Source: Kalmusia sp. IMI 367209
Lineage: Eukaryota; Ascomycota; Dothideomycetes; Pleosporales; Didymosphaeriaceae
Assembly: GCA_027946365.1 (NCBI GenBank)
Contig: JAPEUQ010000002.1
Span: 3,955,620 to 4,019,619, forward strand
Length of the DNA stretch: 64,000 nt
Reading direction: 5' to 3'
A model generated the notes under the pieces. The model made no database searches. It was given only the letters and a program-made list of their open reading frames with translations, and was not told where the DNA came from. Of this stretch, positions 11,107 to 22,750 are shown piece after piece (the stretch's first letter is position 1; each line of letters starts with the position of its first letter). Position numbers and translations under genes: made by a program.

Positions 11107-13600
11107 GCCTTTTCTTTTGTCCAATCTCCGTTGCGCAGCAAAAATTGCCTGAACCAAAAAGCATATGAGATACCCGATACCCATACAACACGGATTAACG
11201 ACCATAGACTTGTACGGTACGCCGTCTTGCTCCGCAGGCAGACGGATCGCGACCTTTTCCCGGCTTGACAACCATTTACGAACTTTTCCTTTCTAAACCC
11301 ACTTTACACCCTGCGCCTCATTTGAGGCACTGTATCATGGTACGCACATGAAGAGGGTGGCTTAACTTGTCTTTTTGTTTGTATATCTGAACCCTTCAGC
11401 GAGTGGTGTGTGTTATGATAGCCAGTTTTAATGTGTGAGGACTTGGCCTCCGTCCTCCGAATTTTTTTACCTTGCTTGATTACGCCTGGCTTGCACAGCC
11501 GGCGATGTTGGAGGTGGGCTTTTACGGCCCAATTACGCTCTTTTAAAATCTCTTTTCTATGTTTGCTCACCTATTTTGTCTTCTATCTAGGGACTTTTGG
11601 GCATGGTATGGAATGGGTTTGGAAGGACGGAAGGGTTGCATTGCATTTGGAATAAAAGAATGGAAAACTTGACCTTATTGGGAATATCATGCATACCTTG
11701 TGGAGTGTTATTCGGTTTCAGGGTTGGGCATAGCGGCATCATGTAGCGCATCGAGCGAGGGCGTTCATTCTCTCTTTTTGAGTCAGGTTGAAGGAAGTAG
11801 TAGTAGTAGTGGTGGTGGTAGTGGTGGTAGTGGTGGCGGTATGAGGCGGAATGAGTGAGATTATGTTTGAACGAACAGCTCAGGACCAAGGCCCTCTTAC
11901 ATTCTTAGAGAGCGAAGTCTAGCGTCTGTCAAGAGTATTTTGGCACACAAATAGTAGCTCGCTGATTCCCGTCAGTGGGTGAGGTAGATTCAATTCTATA
12001 TCTGTACGCTTAAGGCCGTAAGGTACGGAGCTGTGCTTTAAATCCTTCGGGGGCTGCCCCACAGAGTACTCTGCAAGGGTACTTGATGTAAGTATGAACT
12101 GGGCGCTCGCAAAGATGATTCTGTCTCGGAGGTCTTGCGCTAGTTGGGATGTAGATTATTACTCTTCCTTGCTAATAATTAAGCTTCTTACGAGCGTTGA
12201 GAAGGTTCTAAGAATGGCGAGAAATTGCGGAGGTATCCGTAACGGATCGGCCTCAAAAACTCTGCCAAGCGCGCGTGTGCCACGAGCATTCAGCTGTATT
12301 ATTTGTAACTATTGTCGAGATCCTAGGTAACTTATTGCCGAACTTGGGAAGAACTCTACAAAGAGGCAGATGGGATAATGGATTGACTAGACTGGCGGGG
12401 CTGTGCTCGTTATGGTACCTGCAGGCATCGGTCGGTCCGCCAGTCCAACCTATAATGGAAAGTTTCAAGTATGACATTCCGGGCTGCGAGAGATCCCCGA
12501 AGTCGACTGACTGACTTTTCTTAGGTGAAGGTGCATAGGAAATGTACGTATGGGACGAGGATGTCCCAAGTCGGTGATCGTATCTGGATATAGATGGGAG
12601 AAGGCTTGTACATAAGGCCAAGGTTAAGGCCGTCCACCAACGGTGGTGCGGGAGGTCCCACAAGGCTACAGGGCTAGACTACATTGGAGGTTATTTAGAG
12701 AAAGAGTGGGGGAAATCATCAGGAGAGGTACATAGGATAGGATCGCGCATATTAGGCCGAGGGGTCCTCCCGAGGACTGTCTAGGTCATTGTGCAGGGGT
12801 TGCGTGCGTAGTGGCTAAGGAAGTATGGACTTCGGACAGGGTCGCAGACACTAGCTACCTACAGCGAGCTCTCCTGTGGATTACGCAGGATACTATACTG
12901 TAGCCAGCAAATGTTAGGTCGCCAACGGGGTGCTTCCGCCCCCAGGTACCATGTCTATAGTAGCTTCTTGCGACTCTTGGAGATTCGAGTGGTCGCAGAG
13001 ACTACATTAGCGGGGCCGCAGGATCGTCTCGTAAACTAAACTGCAAATGGTAATCTAGCATCTATTGTAAGTATAGAACCGATTCACCTCGGCCGTGCAC
13101 AAGCTGTACTCTGTGCTGATTCTATAGCGGCTCTGAAGATTCAACGGAGCGCAAAGTCTAGCCCACAGCTTCGTCCCGTAAGCTAAACTGCATACATTGA
13201 TTTACTATCCAAGACCAGGTTCGACCTGCACTGGTGTCGCTGCTGCAACTCTTGTGTATCACACGTAGACCTTAGTGAGTCCGTTCAGATCTTACAGTAA
13301 GACTAAAGCTTATAGTTTCGAAGTAGCTCTAACAAGGTGATTCCCAAGGTGATCTAAGTGGCTCGGCCCGTATTCTTACTCAATTTGTGACAACGACACC
13401 GAGATGAAAGAGCAGGGTGCTCAGGCGCATGGCGTGGAAATAGATGGAGTGGATCATCAATGACGAAGAGGCAAGCCTAAGCTGCAAGAAGTCCGAGTCC
13501 GAGTGTGCAAGTCTGCACATCTTCCACTTAGCGCACGGCATCATGACACACCGTGTGGAGAGAACTACTATCGCGCGGAATGCCTGACTACATCAATCGT
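11107..13600. other. Intergenic stretch, no supported gene
   Basis: The 3-prime region of VAC7 is followed by about 2.4 kb without a supported gene. Small frames (11431-11655, 12094-12330, 12253-12663) have no domain and overlap on opposite strands. A GTA/GTG trinucleotide tract lies at about 11795-11842. A 22-bp motif (TCGTYYCGTAARCTAAACTGCA) occurs twice in direct orientation near 13025 and 13171. Confidence 0.5.
11795..11842. repeat. Trinucleotide repeat (GTA/GTG)n
   Basis: An imperfect run of GTA and GTG triplets with one GCG. It is non-coding as far as I can tell. Confidence 0.9.
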
Positions 13601-13601
13601 C

Positions 13602-13608
13602 TATAAAA
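13602..13608 (+). promoter_or_regulatory. TATA box of the small secreted protein gene
   Basis: CTATAAAAGAGAG is a strong TATA-like element about 125 nt before the start codon at 13733, followed by a pyrimidine/CA-rich leader that ends TTCACCATG. Confidence 0.7.
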
Positions 13609-13732
13609 GAGAGGGTGTGTGGAGCATGAGGAGAACACCACCGCACCACATTCACTCACTCAGTCATCTACTCAACACTGTTTAAACGCTTTCTCACTTG
13701 ATCATCAAGCACTCTCAACCAGAATCTTCACC

Positions 13733-14097
13733 ATGCAGATCCTCTCTACCATCCTACTTCTCACAGCCACCAGCTCTGCCTTCGTTGTGCAGAACTGCAG
13801 GGGCAACTTCAAGGAGAACCACAAGAACGGCCGCTGCCACGAGTACGACGTTGGCACTTCGCTGAGGTTCCAGTCGGACAAGGGATGCACTATTACCATG
13901 TACGGATTCCCCTTTTACTCCATCAAAATCCTATTTCGAATGTCGTACATCACTAGGGGCAAGATAATTGCTAACACGTTGGTGTGCACAGGTACAGCGA
14001 GCTCGGCTGCAAAGGCACGAATTATTCCACCAAGAGCCAGAACAAGTGCATTGGCTTGCCGGGCCACAAGGCGATCAAGAGCATTATGTGCAGTTAA
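13733..14097 (+). CDS. Small secreted cysteine-rich protein (effector-like)
   Basis: Two exons, 13733-13899 and 13992-14097, give 90 residues. The 92-nt intron has donor GTACGG, branch point TTGCTAACAC and acceptor TGCACAG, and splices ACC AT to G TAC AGC. Without splicing the frame loses its cysteine spacing. Residues 1-16 (MQILSTILLLTATSSA) form a clear signal peptide. The mature part of about 74 residues has six cysteines (C22, C35, C52, C62, C75, C89), which would allow three disulphides, and a MYSELGCKG segment at 56-64. It is basic, with no membrane helix or known catalytic motif. Secreted Cys-rich proteins of this size from Pleosporales include plant effectors and antimicrobial proteins; which one this is cannot be told here. 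The gene stands alone with a good TATA box, 4.6 kb from an AT-rich RIP block, a common setting for effectors. Confidence 0.85.
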
Positions 14098-15175
14098 AAG
14101 TTTCCAGCCGGATAGAACAGGGATAGTGTAAACGGTGGGATTGTACAAGAACATGCCGTTTTATGTGGAGGGCTCAGTGCTGGGTGCCGGGACGCTGGTA
14201 TCTGGGTTGAGATTGCTCCGTCCTGTCTTTACTGCTATAGATATCTTCTGTACTTAACTTGAATGGAGATGTTTTGTGGATAACTTTCAAAGCGCCCTTT
14301 ATTGTGTGGTTTGTGTTTGGTTGTGATGTGGAAGCAGGCTGGAAGATTTCATTGTGTTGAGAATGTGTGTGCGAACACTAAGGGGCTCGCACATCATCGT
14401 TTGCTAGGGTGTGATGGATATCGCGTGGTCATCCACACGATGAAGTTGACACGCATTTGCAGACTGCGATAGGTATTAAATAGTGCACGATAGGTATCTT
14501 GAAATGCGATGAATCTTGCTTGCGTCTGGGTGATGCCACTGCGCGAAAAGTTCACGTTTGATGTCGGCGCGCACTTGTACGTACAAATGACCATATAAAT
14601 AACCTACTGCACTACAACCTCATCAGCCAACAACGTCAGACGCTGTCTTTACGGATTCTTGATACACACTCAACGTATTCGTTCATACTCAAAGAATCTG
14701 ACCAACATATCGAAGCTGTCGGCATGGATCCACATTGGACTCAAAAGGCTCCGAGATGGAAGTGCTGTAGATGCAGCTGCGAGGAGAATTTTTTTTGATG
14801 TTGTTGGGGGAATCTGTAGAGGATGCTGGCACAATAAGTGTGGGTATTGTATGGATTTGGAAATCAAAGAGACAATGGAGACCACCGATGAGAAGGGTAG
14901 GAGTGATAAGGAAGGAAGATATATATAAAACACGGTCTTTGATGAGGGTTAGATAAGTGGTGCTCGTTGAAGTCTGTTGTTTCGTCTTGCGTCGCTTCAT
15001 TTGTTGTTTGGAATTTTTGTAATGTTAGCGTATTTAACAACTTTCGAAATGTCTTCTTTGGGTAGACTTCTTGTCACGTGAGTGATTCTGTAGCCGCTGA
15101 TGAATCGTCCTTGTGAAGTTAATGTCATGCACACCAACCCTTATCGTGAGCGTAATAATAATTTTCGATTTTCTA
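14098..15175. other. Intergenic stretch, no supported gene
   Basis: Overlapping small frames at 14394-15000 on both strands carry no domain and no intron-compatible extension that I could find. Nothing else is recognised. Confidence 0.5.
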
Positions 15176-15187
15176 CTATCTTTCTAT
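15176..15187. repeat. Target-site duplication, left copy (element S)
   Basis: CTATCTTTCTAT, identical to 15315-15326 on the other side of the insert. Confidence 0.7.
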
Positions 15188-15314
15188 CATTGTACCAGAT
15201 TTGCAGTGGAAGGTGTAATAGCCGAAAAGGATAGTAAACGATAAAATAGCAGCGGTTCCTCTCCTGCTTTGTGACTCAAGAAGGCGTGTAAAAGAGAGTA
15301 ACATAAAGGGTTTG
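15188..15314. mobile_element. Short non-autonomous mobile element S (unmutated, about 127 bp)
   Basis: The insert is flanked on both sides by the same 12-mer CTATCTTTCTAT (15176-15187 and 15315-15326), as expected for a target-site duplication. A RIP-mutated version of the insert is found at 18733-18856. Part of it (AGGATAGTAAACG through CATAAAGGGTTTGC) is recognisably related to the reverse complement of the right end of element H (about 25445-25540), with a shared core ATAGCAGCGGTTCC. No terminal inverted repeat is seen. TAGCCGAAAAG (15219-15229) fits the pol III A-box pattern TRGYNNARNNG. GGTTCCTCTCC, 35 nt on, is a poor B-box match, so a SINE-like nature is possible but unproven. Confidence 0.65.
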
Positions 15315-15326
15315 CTATCTTTCTAT
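15315..15326. repeat. Target-site duplication, right copy (element S)
   Basis: CTATCTTTCTAT, identical to 15176-15187. Confidence 0.7.
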
Positions 15327-16338
15327 TACAAAATACCTACAGACCAATTCCGAGTTCCAGAAATTACAGTTTCCACTCATCTTACAGTTGCCTTTGATTC
15401 TTGTAGCGCATATGACCCTGAAGCTCGATCAAAACCATCGCGAAACAAAATAGACCAAATTGGGTAGAGATCTTTCTCTGAAGCAATGTCCAGAAAAACG
15501 GCATTACGCTAGAGAATTGTCATATATGCTGGCATAAATGGTGCAAGGGTTGTACTTGTTGGGATACGAGCCCTGTATACACACAGCGATTGCAACGCTG
15601 CATGCAAAGAGGAGTCAGAAACCGCATTCTCGGCGAAAACTACGCATTACGAGAAGAGAATAAGCTATGGAACGTGTTGGCTATGCCAGATGTGAAGCTG
15701 ATCGTGATGATCGATGGGAGAGTGGAAAGCAGGTGAGATTGTGATGTCACATAAAGCTTCCATGTGATTTATCCGTGTCGTGCGCTATTAGCGTACTTTC
15801 GATATCTTCCTTCGAATATTCTATTTAAATCCATAACGGTGTTGTTATTTACGGCTGAAGGTAGTGCTTCTTGACTGAGTTTAGTATTTTCTTTTGCATC
15901 ATGAGTGAAAGTAATATCATTACGTTAGTCGCAAAGATTGTCATCTAAAAAGGATCTAGGAGTATATAGGTAGACCAGTCCACTCCATACGAAATTTATA
16001 AAGCTGAATGAGGAAGGAAGAGGAAAATGTCAAACGTTTGATTTGCTTAACGGTTCTTGTGCTGTAGATCGGGGCCAGTCATCATCCTTGGACATGGTAT
16101 ATCTACATCTGTCGAAAAGTTGGATTCTGCCTTGTTACTTATAAGTTGATTTTCCAACACAATTTCGATTTAGCGAGATATTGGCAGTCGCGTTTCAGAC
16201 AACATCTTGCGAGGCACAGCCACCCTAAGCGACACCACTACCAGCTTAAAACGTTTGACTCGATTCAATCATCTCAACATTCCATTGCGTCGCAACTACT
16301 ATTCGAACGAGACTCTTGTTTCCATCTCACTGACTAAA
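15327..16338. other. Intergenic stretch, no supported gene
   Basis: About 1 kb of ordinary composition. I see no coding region or repeat in it. Confidence 0.5.
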
Positions 16339-16891
16339 ATGGAGCGCGAAAACGCCGCGCTACAACATGCTCAAACATATCTGCTTCGCATTCCTGCCGA
16401 GCTCCGCAATCGAATCTACGGTAATGTGCTTTCAAACAACGGTAACGTCAGTATTATCAAAACCAATAACCAAAAGGAACCGTTTGTCAAATTCAAAGAC
16501 CTTACCCACATGATCCCGAGAAAAAGGGCGATAGCCTCAGTTTCAACCAGCTTCGATTCGTTTGTCAGCAATTTCGTCAAGAAACACGCGCTTTGGTCTC
16601 AAGGGCAACGCACTCCATTTCGACCCTTTAATGTATCCACGAGGATGTGCAGCAGCATGCGTTGAGTTTCTAAATGTTTCCTCGCCTGCCCAACTCGCCT
16701 CCATATCCAAAATCAAGCTCGAGGATACGTTAGATGAGCACCACCTTAAACGGTACCAGAAGCAGCCCGCTTGGAACTCCTCGCGCGGCCGCTGGGATTT
16801 TAGCCTCTTCGACCTTCAATCCATCCCGAGCGTTGCTGGTACTGCAGAAGGCACCCTAACATATCGATCGACATCATTCTCCCAGGACTAG
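16339..16891 (+). pseudogene. Frameshifted LPAELRN-type protein gene
   Basis: The ATG at 16339 opens a frame (MERENAALQHAQTYLL) that reaches LLRIPAELRNRIYG, the same motif as the intact gene at 17871-18518. Family resemblance then moves between frames. Near 16518-16531 the frame must shift to read LSFNQLRFVCQQFRQETRAL, which matches NQLKYVCRQLHAETRSL in the intact relative. Near 16590 it must shift again to read GLKGNALHFDPLMYPRG and on to a TAG at 16889. The first shift sits in an A/G homopolymer (GAGAAAAAGGG). Two shifts in about 70 bp point to a decayed gene, though two sequencing errors could look alike. No intron with proper borders repairs the frame. Confidence 0.75.
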
Positions 16892-17870
16892 GTCGCGCCG
16901 GTGGTATCTATAAACTTCACATGGCTGTCAGCGTGTTTTTTTGTTGGCAGTGCGAAAACAGCGTATGGTACCTCCGCCGCCCCATGATGTTGGATCTACC
17001 AATCTAGGCTTATGGTAAGTGTTTGGTATGAGTTTTCCATAGCGCAGAAGCCTCACCGGAAAATCTTATCTTTTTCTGAACTACAAGATACAGCCAAGAG
17101 ACGCCAACGGCAATAACCGTCACCCTTGTTGGGATTCGTTCACCGCGCATGTTGAGAATTGGTACCAGAACGGGATCCGACGTGCTTCCTGAAAACTATG
17201 TTCGTGAATTGCACATGTAGTGATCTTCCATCACGGAATTGAAGAATACCATATATAGTTGTCTATTAAGTCGAACACTCTGAATTTTTTGTTCTTTTCT
17301 GGTTGAGATCCCTAACTCCAAGAATAGCTCTTGGGTATCTCTGGATGAAGTGATGAGACTAAACATAGAACGATCAAGAATGTCGTGATGAGGCTCTTCG
17401 GGTAGTAGCTCTAAGGTATCTTCGAATCATCGGAGGGCAGAACGGATTCAAAATTATAGTTGATTCTGTCCTATTGCTATACTATAGAGAGGTGTTTATA
17501 TACCCCGAGGGGGCATGCAACCGGTTCCGAAACCCAGATCTTTACCTTACTAATCGAGCGGATTTGTGGAAGAGCTGCATCGAGAGCATGAGGTTTTGAA
17601 AGTCACAATATAGAGTCACGAAGCTCAGTATAAACTAACTTCGGAATGAGATCATCCTTAGCTAGCCGAACGTGCATACTCAACCCTTAGATTCATAGCA
17701 AAGCATGCCACACATACTCACGTCTGCCCTATGGAACACTTGATTTCGTGCTTCTGGTCAATGGTCGATATACCTATTAGTTTGGTAATTTCATGATAAA
17801 ATACCATGTCCTTTCCTATCGCAGGAGTTCAACTTACGCCTGGGTATATTGTTCTACGCGTGGCGGGGAT
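16892..17870. other. Intergenic stretch, no supported gene
   Basis: No frame with family resemblance was found. The stretch separates the pseudogene from its intact minus-strand relative. Confidence 0.5.
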
Positions 17871-18518
17871 CTAACGCCCCGCCCACGCTGAATTGATGCG
17901 TAGATTGTTTGGGAGTGCGTGAACATTGATATTGCGGATGCCGTAGTTCTCATATTCGATGGTGATGTCGGTATTGGGATGGTCGCTGCAATGCTCCACA
18001 AGAATACGCTCAGCGGAAAAATAACTGCGATAGCCAGAGAAAGCTGAATGCTCTCTCACATTTATATTGGTAACAGACAATGCCTGAACCTCTGGCAATG
18101 CAAGCAAGAATCGGCTGCAGACAACTGATTGAGTATCGAGTTCGGGAGGCCCCGATCTAGCAAATGGGTGTGGGAAGAACAATATGCTAGGGATTAGACT
18201 GCGTGTCTCAGCATGGAGCTGACGACATACGTACTTCAGCTGATTAACCTCCAGAAGTATTGAATAGTTTGGTTTCCGCTGACGCCGTAGAAGAGCCTTG
18301 CGTTGGTCGAAGTCACGCACTGTGCCTTGCTTGTAGAAGCGCCAAATAGGTGGATCATGAGTCTTATCTTCGATGACATCCGCGGCATCGCTCAACAGAG
18401 CGTATTCGTATACCCGGTTTCGAATTTCCCCTGGGAGTTGAAGAAAAGAGATTTTTGCGTTATACTTGAGAAGTGGGTGCTTTTCAGCGGAGCCTGAAAC
18501 ATGAATAGTGATAGACAT
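17871..18518 (-). CDS. Hypothetical protein with LPGEIRN-type motif (2EXR/F-box-like)
   Basis: This is a single-exon gene of 215 residues. The start is the ATG at 18518 (MSITIHVSG, context ACAACCATGT); an upstream extension would use TTG. Residues 26-45 read FLQLPGEIRNRVYEYALLSD, the LPxEIRNxIYxYAL signature that opens a very large family of uncharacterised Pleosporalean proteins. A second family block, NQLKYVCRQLHAETRSL, is at about residues 92-108. No catalytic residues, signal peptide or membrane helix are visible. The protein is about the usual length for small members. It stands about 200 bp from the start of the AT-rich block, and a broken relative lies 1 kb away on the other strand. 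Function is unknown. Confidence 0.8.
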   Translation of the reverse strand: MSITIHVSGSAEKHPLLKYNAKISFLQLPGEIRNRVYEYALLSDAADVIEDKTHDPPIWRFYKQGTVRDFDQRKALLRRQRKPNYSILLEVNQLKYVCRQLHAETRSLIPSILFFPHPFARSGPPELDTQSVVCSRFLLALPEVQALSVTNINVREHSAFSGYRSYFSAERILVEHCSDHPNTDITIEYENYGIRNINVHALPNNLRINSAWAGR

Positions 18519-18732
18519 GGTTGTTCTCAAATGGGCCAATTCCTGTTTCGGCTCCGAGAATTAATGGATTTTGTTGGGACTTTGATTTGAGTCCTAGCCG
18601 GAGATGAAAGGGCCCTTTATAAAAGAAAAGAAAAAGGGCACCCTCATTGTGAATACAAGATGTTCCATATAGTTAGAAATCAGATTTTGTTAAAAAGCGT
18701 TACATAAAGCCACAATGTTAGTGTAAATTTAT

Positions 18733-18856
18733 TATACCAGATCTATAGTGGAAGGTATAGTAGCCGAAAAGAATAGTAAATAATAATATAGTAGTAGTTC
18801 CTCTACTACTTTATAACTTAAGAAAGTATATAAAAGAGAGTAATATAAAGGATTAA
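18733..18856. mobile_element. RIP-mutated copy of element S
   Basis: It aligns with 15191-15320. Differences are almost all C-to-T or G-to-A (for example TTGCAGTGGAAGGTG against CTATAGTGGAAGGTA, and GGCGTGTAAAAGAGAG against AGTATATAAAAGAGAG). It marks the start of the AT-rich block. Confidence 0.75.
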
Positions 18857-19294
18857 TACTTTAGCTATTATTATAAATTTATAAGATTAATCTAATAAGA
18901 TTATCTAAGTAAGACTTAATATATACTCTAATTAAAAGTTATTTAACTTAAATAAAGAGAAAGGAAACGATATATATACTATCTATTAAGGATAGATCTA
19001 TTATAGTAGTAGTTATATTAAGTTATAGTTCTCCTTCTATTAATAAATTATTATAAATAGTAATCTCTATTTTATAGTATTCTCCTTCTTCTCTACTAGA
19101 CTAGGTATACTATATAATATTATATTAATAATTATTATTTATATATTATCTAGCTTTCATTTTATCTATAAAAATATATACGTTAAAATTAACTTTATTA
19201 CCTAACTATCTATTACTACTAGTCCTACTATCTTTTCTATAAATAATAATATATATATTAAAGTCCTTATAGTCTTATATAATATATATATATA
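18857..19294. other. AT-rich RIP-mutated sequence, origin unknown
   Basis: Nearly free of CA and TG dinucleotides, with no open frame. It lies between the S copy and the left part of H-prime. I could not match it to another part of the window. Confidence 0.5.
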
Positions 19295-20359
19295 GGTTAT
19301 ACTAGTTCCCTTAGAATAGTATTAATTATCTTTTTAAAATCTTTTAAATTATTTTATATTTAATATTAGTATAGACTTTATTAATAATTACTTTAACCTA
19401 GTAACTAAATCTAGTCTATATAACTACCCACTATATAATAGCTTAAGCTTTCTTACTTATATACTATAAATAAAATAATATACTATAAGCTTTATATCTA
19501 AAAAAAAGTTTACTTATTCTATATATAGTAATCTAAATCTCTATTATCTTATTACTATCTTTTATACTACGTGCTTAGGTTAACCTTATTATATTATAAA
19601 AGATCTTATATATTTAGATAATATTCTTATTATCTATTAACTTAAAAATAAACTCTTAATTATTACTATCTAATATTAGAACACTAGTATCTATCTAGTT
19701 TATAACTTTTAGAACTCCTCTTTTTATAATACTATTATTTATCTACTATTATCTTCTTTTAAGACTTATTATTATTACCTAGTTTAATTTATAAACCTAG
19801 AGGGCTTTATTAATACTTAAGTATATATATTATTAGTAATTTTCTTCTATTATTTTATATACTCTTAAGACCTCTTTATTATAGTTATCTTTAGTAATCT
19901 TAGACCAAACTTACTATTTATAATATATAATATTTATAAGAACTTTAGTATATACGTTATTATCTATAGGATAGATAATAGAATAATAGATAATAAATAA
20001 TTTAGATAGTTTAGTAAGATTAATTTTAATATAAAAGTTATTTATAAGTATAGTAGAATCTAGAAGGATAATATATTAATAATAGTCATTTATATAAAAT
20101 TATATAATATATCTAGCTTAGAGAAGAAAGAGAATATATTTTATAGTTAATAAGGCGGATATTAACATTATAGTTAGTAAAATAGAGATAATAATTACTA
20201 TTTATAATAATCTTAATAGATGGTGACTTATTATAGCTATCACTATAATAAAAACTATTATTAAAAGATAGTATATATATTATATCCTTTCTTTAATAAA
20301 TTAAATAACTTTTTAATTAGAGTATACGCTAAGCCTCACTTTATAATCTAGTATAATAA
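19295..20359. mobile_element. H-prime, left part: RIP-mutated copy of element H
   Basis: Collinear with 24360-25440. Anchors are ACTAGTTCCC (19301 against 24366) and AGTATACGCTAAGCCT (20321) against AGCGTGCGCCAAGCCT (25404), with offset drifting only from about 5065 to 5083 bp. Differences are overwhelmingly C-to-T and G-to-A. The copy includes a destroyed version of the 179-residue gene at about 19590-20170 on the minus strand. It stops at the 5-prime LTR of element D and resumes after the 3-prime LTR at 28190. Confidence 0.8.
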
Positions 20360-20588
20360 TCTATAATAAGGATATTATAAAGTTATTATAGTGTTAAGGT
20401 ATATTATATTAGGATTAATAGGTCTAGTATGCTAAGAAAGCTAAGCGAATGAGCTACGTAAAATCTATACTATATATTTATTTTAAAAATGTTAAGTATT
20501 ATTTACTTAATATAACTAGAGTCATCTTTTTTACTATTAATTCTAGTATAAAGTATATACTATTATTTATAACTAGATCTTATATAAT
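20360..20588 (+). repeat. 5-prime LTR of element D
   Basis: Direct repeat of 27961-28189. It shares ATATTATAAAGTTATTATAG near its start and TTACTTAATATAACTAGAGT in its second half. Exact ends are uncertain by a few bases because of RIP. Confidence 0.8.
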
Positions 20589-22750
20589 AATACTTCTTAT
20601 TATAATAGTCTAAGGATGGCTCTAAAAGTTATATAAATAATAAATAGAGGATAAACCTTATCTATAACCTTTTAGAATAATAAAGACGCACCCATCTAAT
20701 ACCTAAAAGAGAAATAACTTATATATAATTCTAGCCTATCTTTAACACTAAAAGAGCGTATCTTAGCTATAGAGAGAAGACATAATGAACTTTACGCCTT
20801 ATAATAACTACGCGCCCTTAAGGCTGAAATTACGGAACTTAAAAATTTAAATTAAACCCCTAGCTTAACTACTTCTATTAAGGAGGCTAAAGTCTAAAGT
20901 ACTAATATATATAAATAAAATATATCTAGAATACTTCTAGTAATATATAATAAGCGTATACTTAAACTAAAAGATCTAGCTAAATATAAGAATAAAAATT
21001 TAAAAGAATACTATAAATTTTTTTATTTATATGAGGTGGCATTTCGCCTCCTATTATAAGAATTTTTACTAGATGTAGATAAAGTTATCTGGGCGATATA
21101 GTACCTAGGAGGTAATTTTAAAAAGTTATAATATATATATTATAAACGTATCTTTAAGACTAAGAGAAAGATATCTACCTAGAAATACTTTAAGTAGTAT
21201 ATACTTAATTTACTTTCTAATTTAGTAAATCGTAGTTTAGAAATAGCTATAGTATATACTTAAGCTATATAGTAGAAGGACTAAATAGTCTATTCTTTTA
21301 TAATCTATTTTAATATTATTAAGGATTAACTTATACCCTACACTAAAGAATAAAGGGTATAATACCTTTTCTTAAAGTTAAGATCTAAATTATAGAAGGT
21401 AATTATTAACTATTATTAAGTATCTATTATAAGAGAAGACTTTATTATATTAGACTCTATACTTAAGCGGAATCTACACTATATATTACTAATATAGAAA
21501 TATTATAGCCGCTATATATTAAAGGTAAAATATAAAGAGGCTATATTAAATTAATAAATATCTAATAATAGAGATAGACTTTATAATAAAAAAACATTAT
21601 ATACTATAAATATAATAAGGTCGGCTACTATATAAATAAATATTAAAGTAGTAACCTAAACTAAATTCCTATATAGATTAATAAGGTGGAAAAGGTTGCC
21701 TTACTAATAACCTAGGGATAGTAAGATATCTACTAATATATATTCTACCAAGCATAAAGCATATATATAATATAGTTAAAGATATAGGCCTAGAATGATA
21801 ACTTTAAACTATTCTTAATCTATAGATTAATATTAATCTAATTAGCTAAAGGATTACTATAGAAATAAACTTATAACCTATTAAAGAAGCTAAACTTCTA
21901 AAACTAAAATAGATTAAAGTCTAATATTAAAATATTTATATTACTTATATACTCTAGATACGTCTAATAGATAATATGGGTATTTAATACTATATAATAA
22001 TAATAGTCTATAGCGTTAATAAAAAGAGATTCCTTTTTATTAGAAAATTTATTCTTATAAGAAGGAGATATCTATCTTAATTATAGTACTTAAATATAGT
22101 ATTAGGGTTATACTAAAGCTACTATATAACTTATTACTATATAAAACTTTAAAAGGAAATTAAGTAAACTAGCTCTAATTTATTCCTTCTAAAAGTTCTA
22201 TAGACTACTAGTATAAGTTTAGAGTATCTTACTTATATTAATAAAGTATATATAGTATAAGTACTAAGCCTTCTAGATATATTATATAAATATAGTAATA
22301 TATTTAATAAAGAAGTAGTATTTACTCTTCTAAAATTTAAAGAATCTAACTATATAATTTCTATTATAGAGGAGAAGGAACCTTTCTATAGGCCTTTATA
22401 TAACCTTTAGCGTGAGCTTTAAGTACTCTAAGAGTACTTAGAAGATACTCTTAAAAGGGATAGATTAGATATAGTACTAGCCCTACTAGAGTACTAATTT
22501 TATTTATTCTAAAGAAGAATAGAATATTATAACTTTATATTAACTATAGAAGACTTAATATTATTACTATTAAGAATTATTATATACTTTTTTAGTTGAA
22601 GAGATATTTAATCGCCTATTAGACGTATATTATTACATGACTCTAGACCTCTATAATATCTACTATAGGATTTAGATTTAGGTAGAGGATAAGTAGAAAA
22701 CGGTATTCTAAACTTAATATAGTTATTTTAAATATTTAGTTATATCTTTT

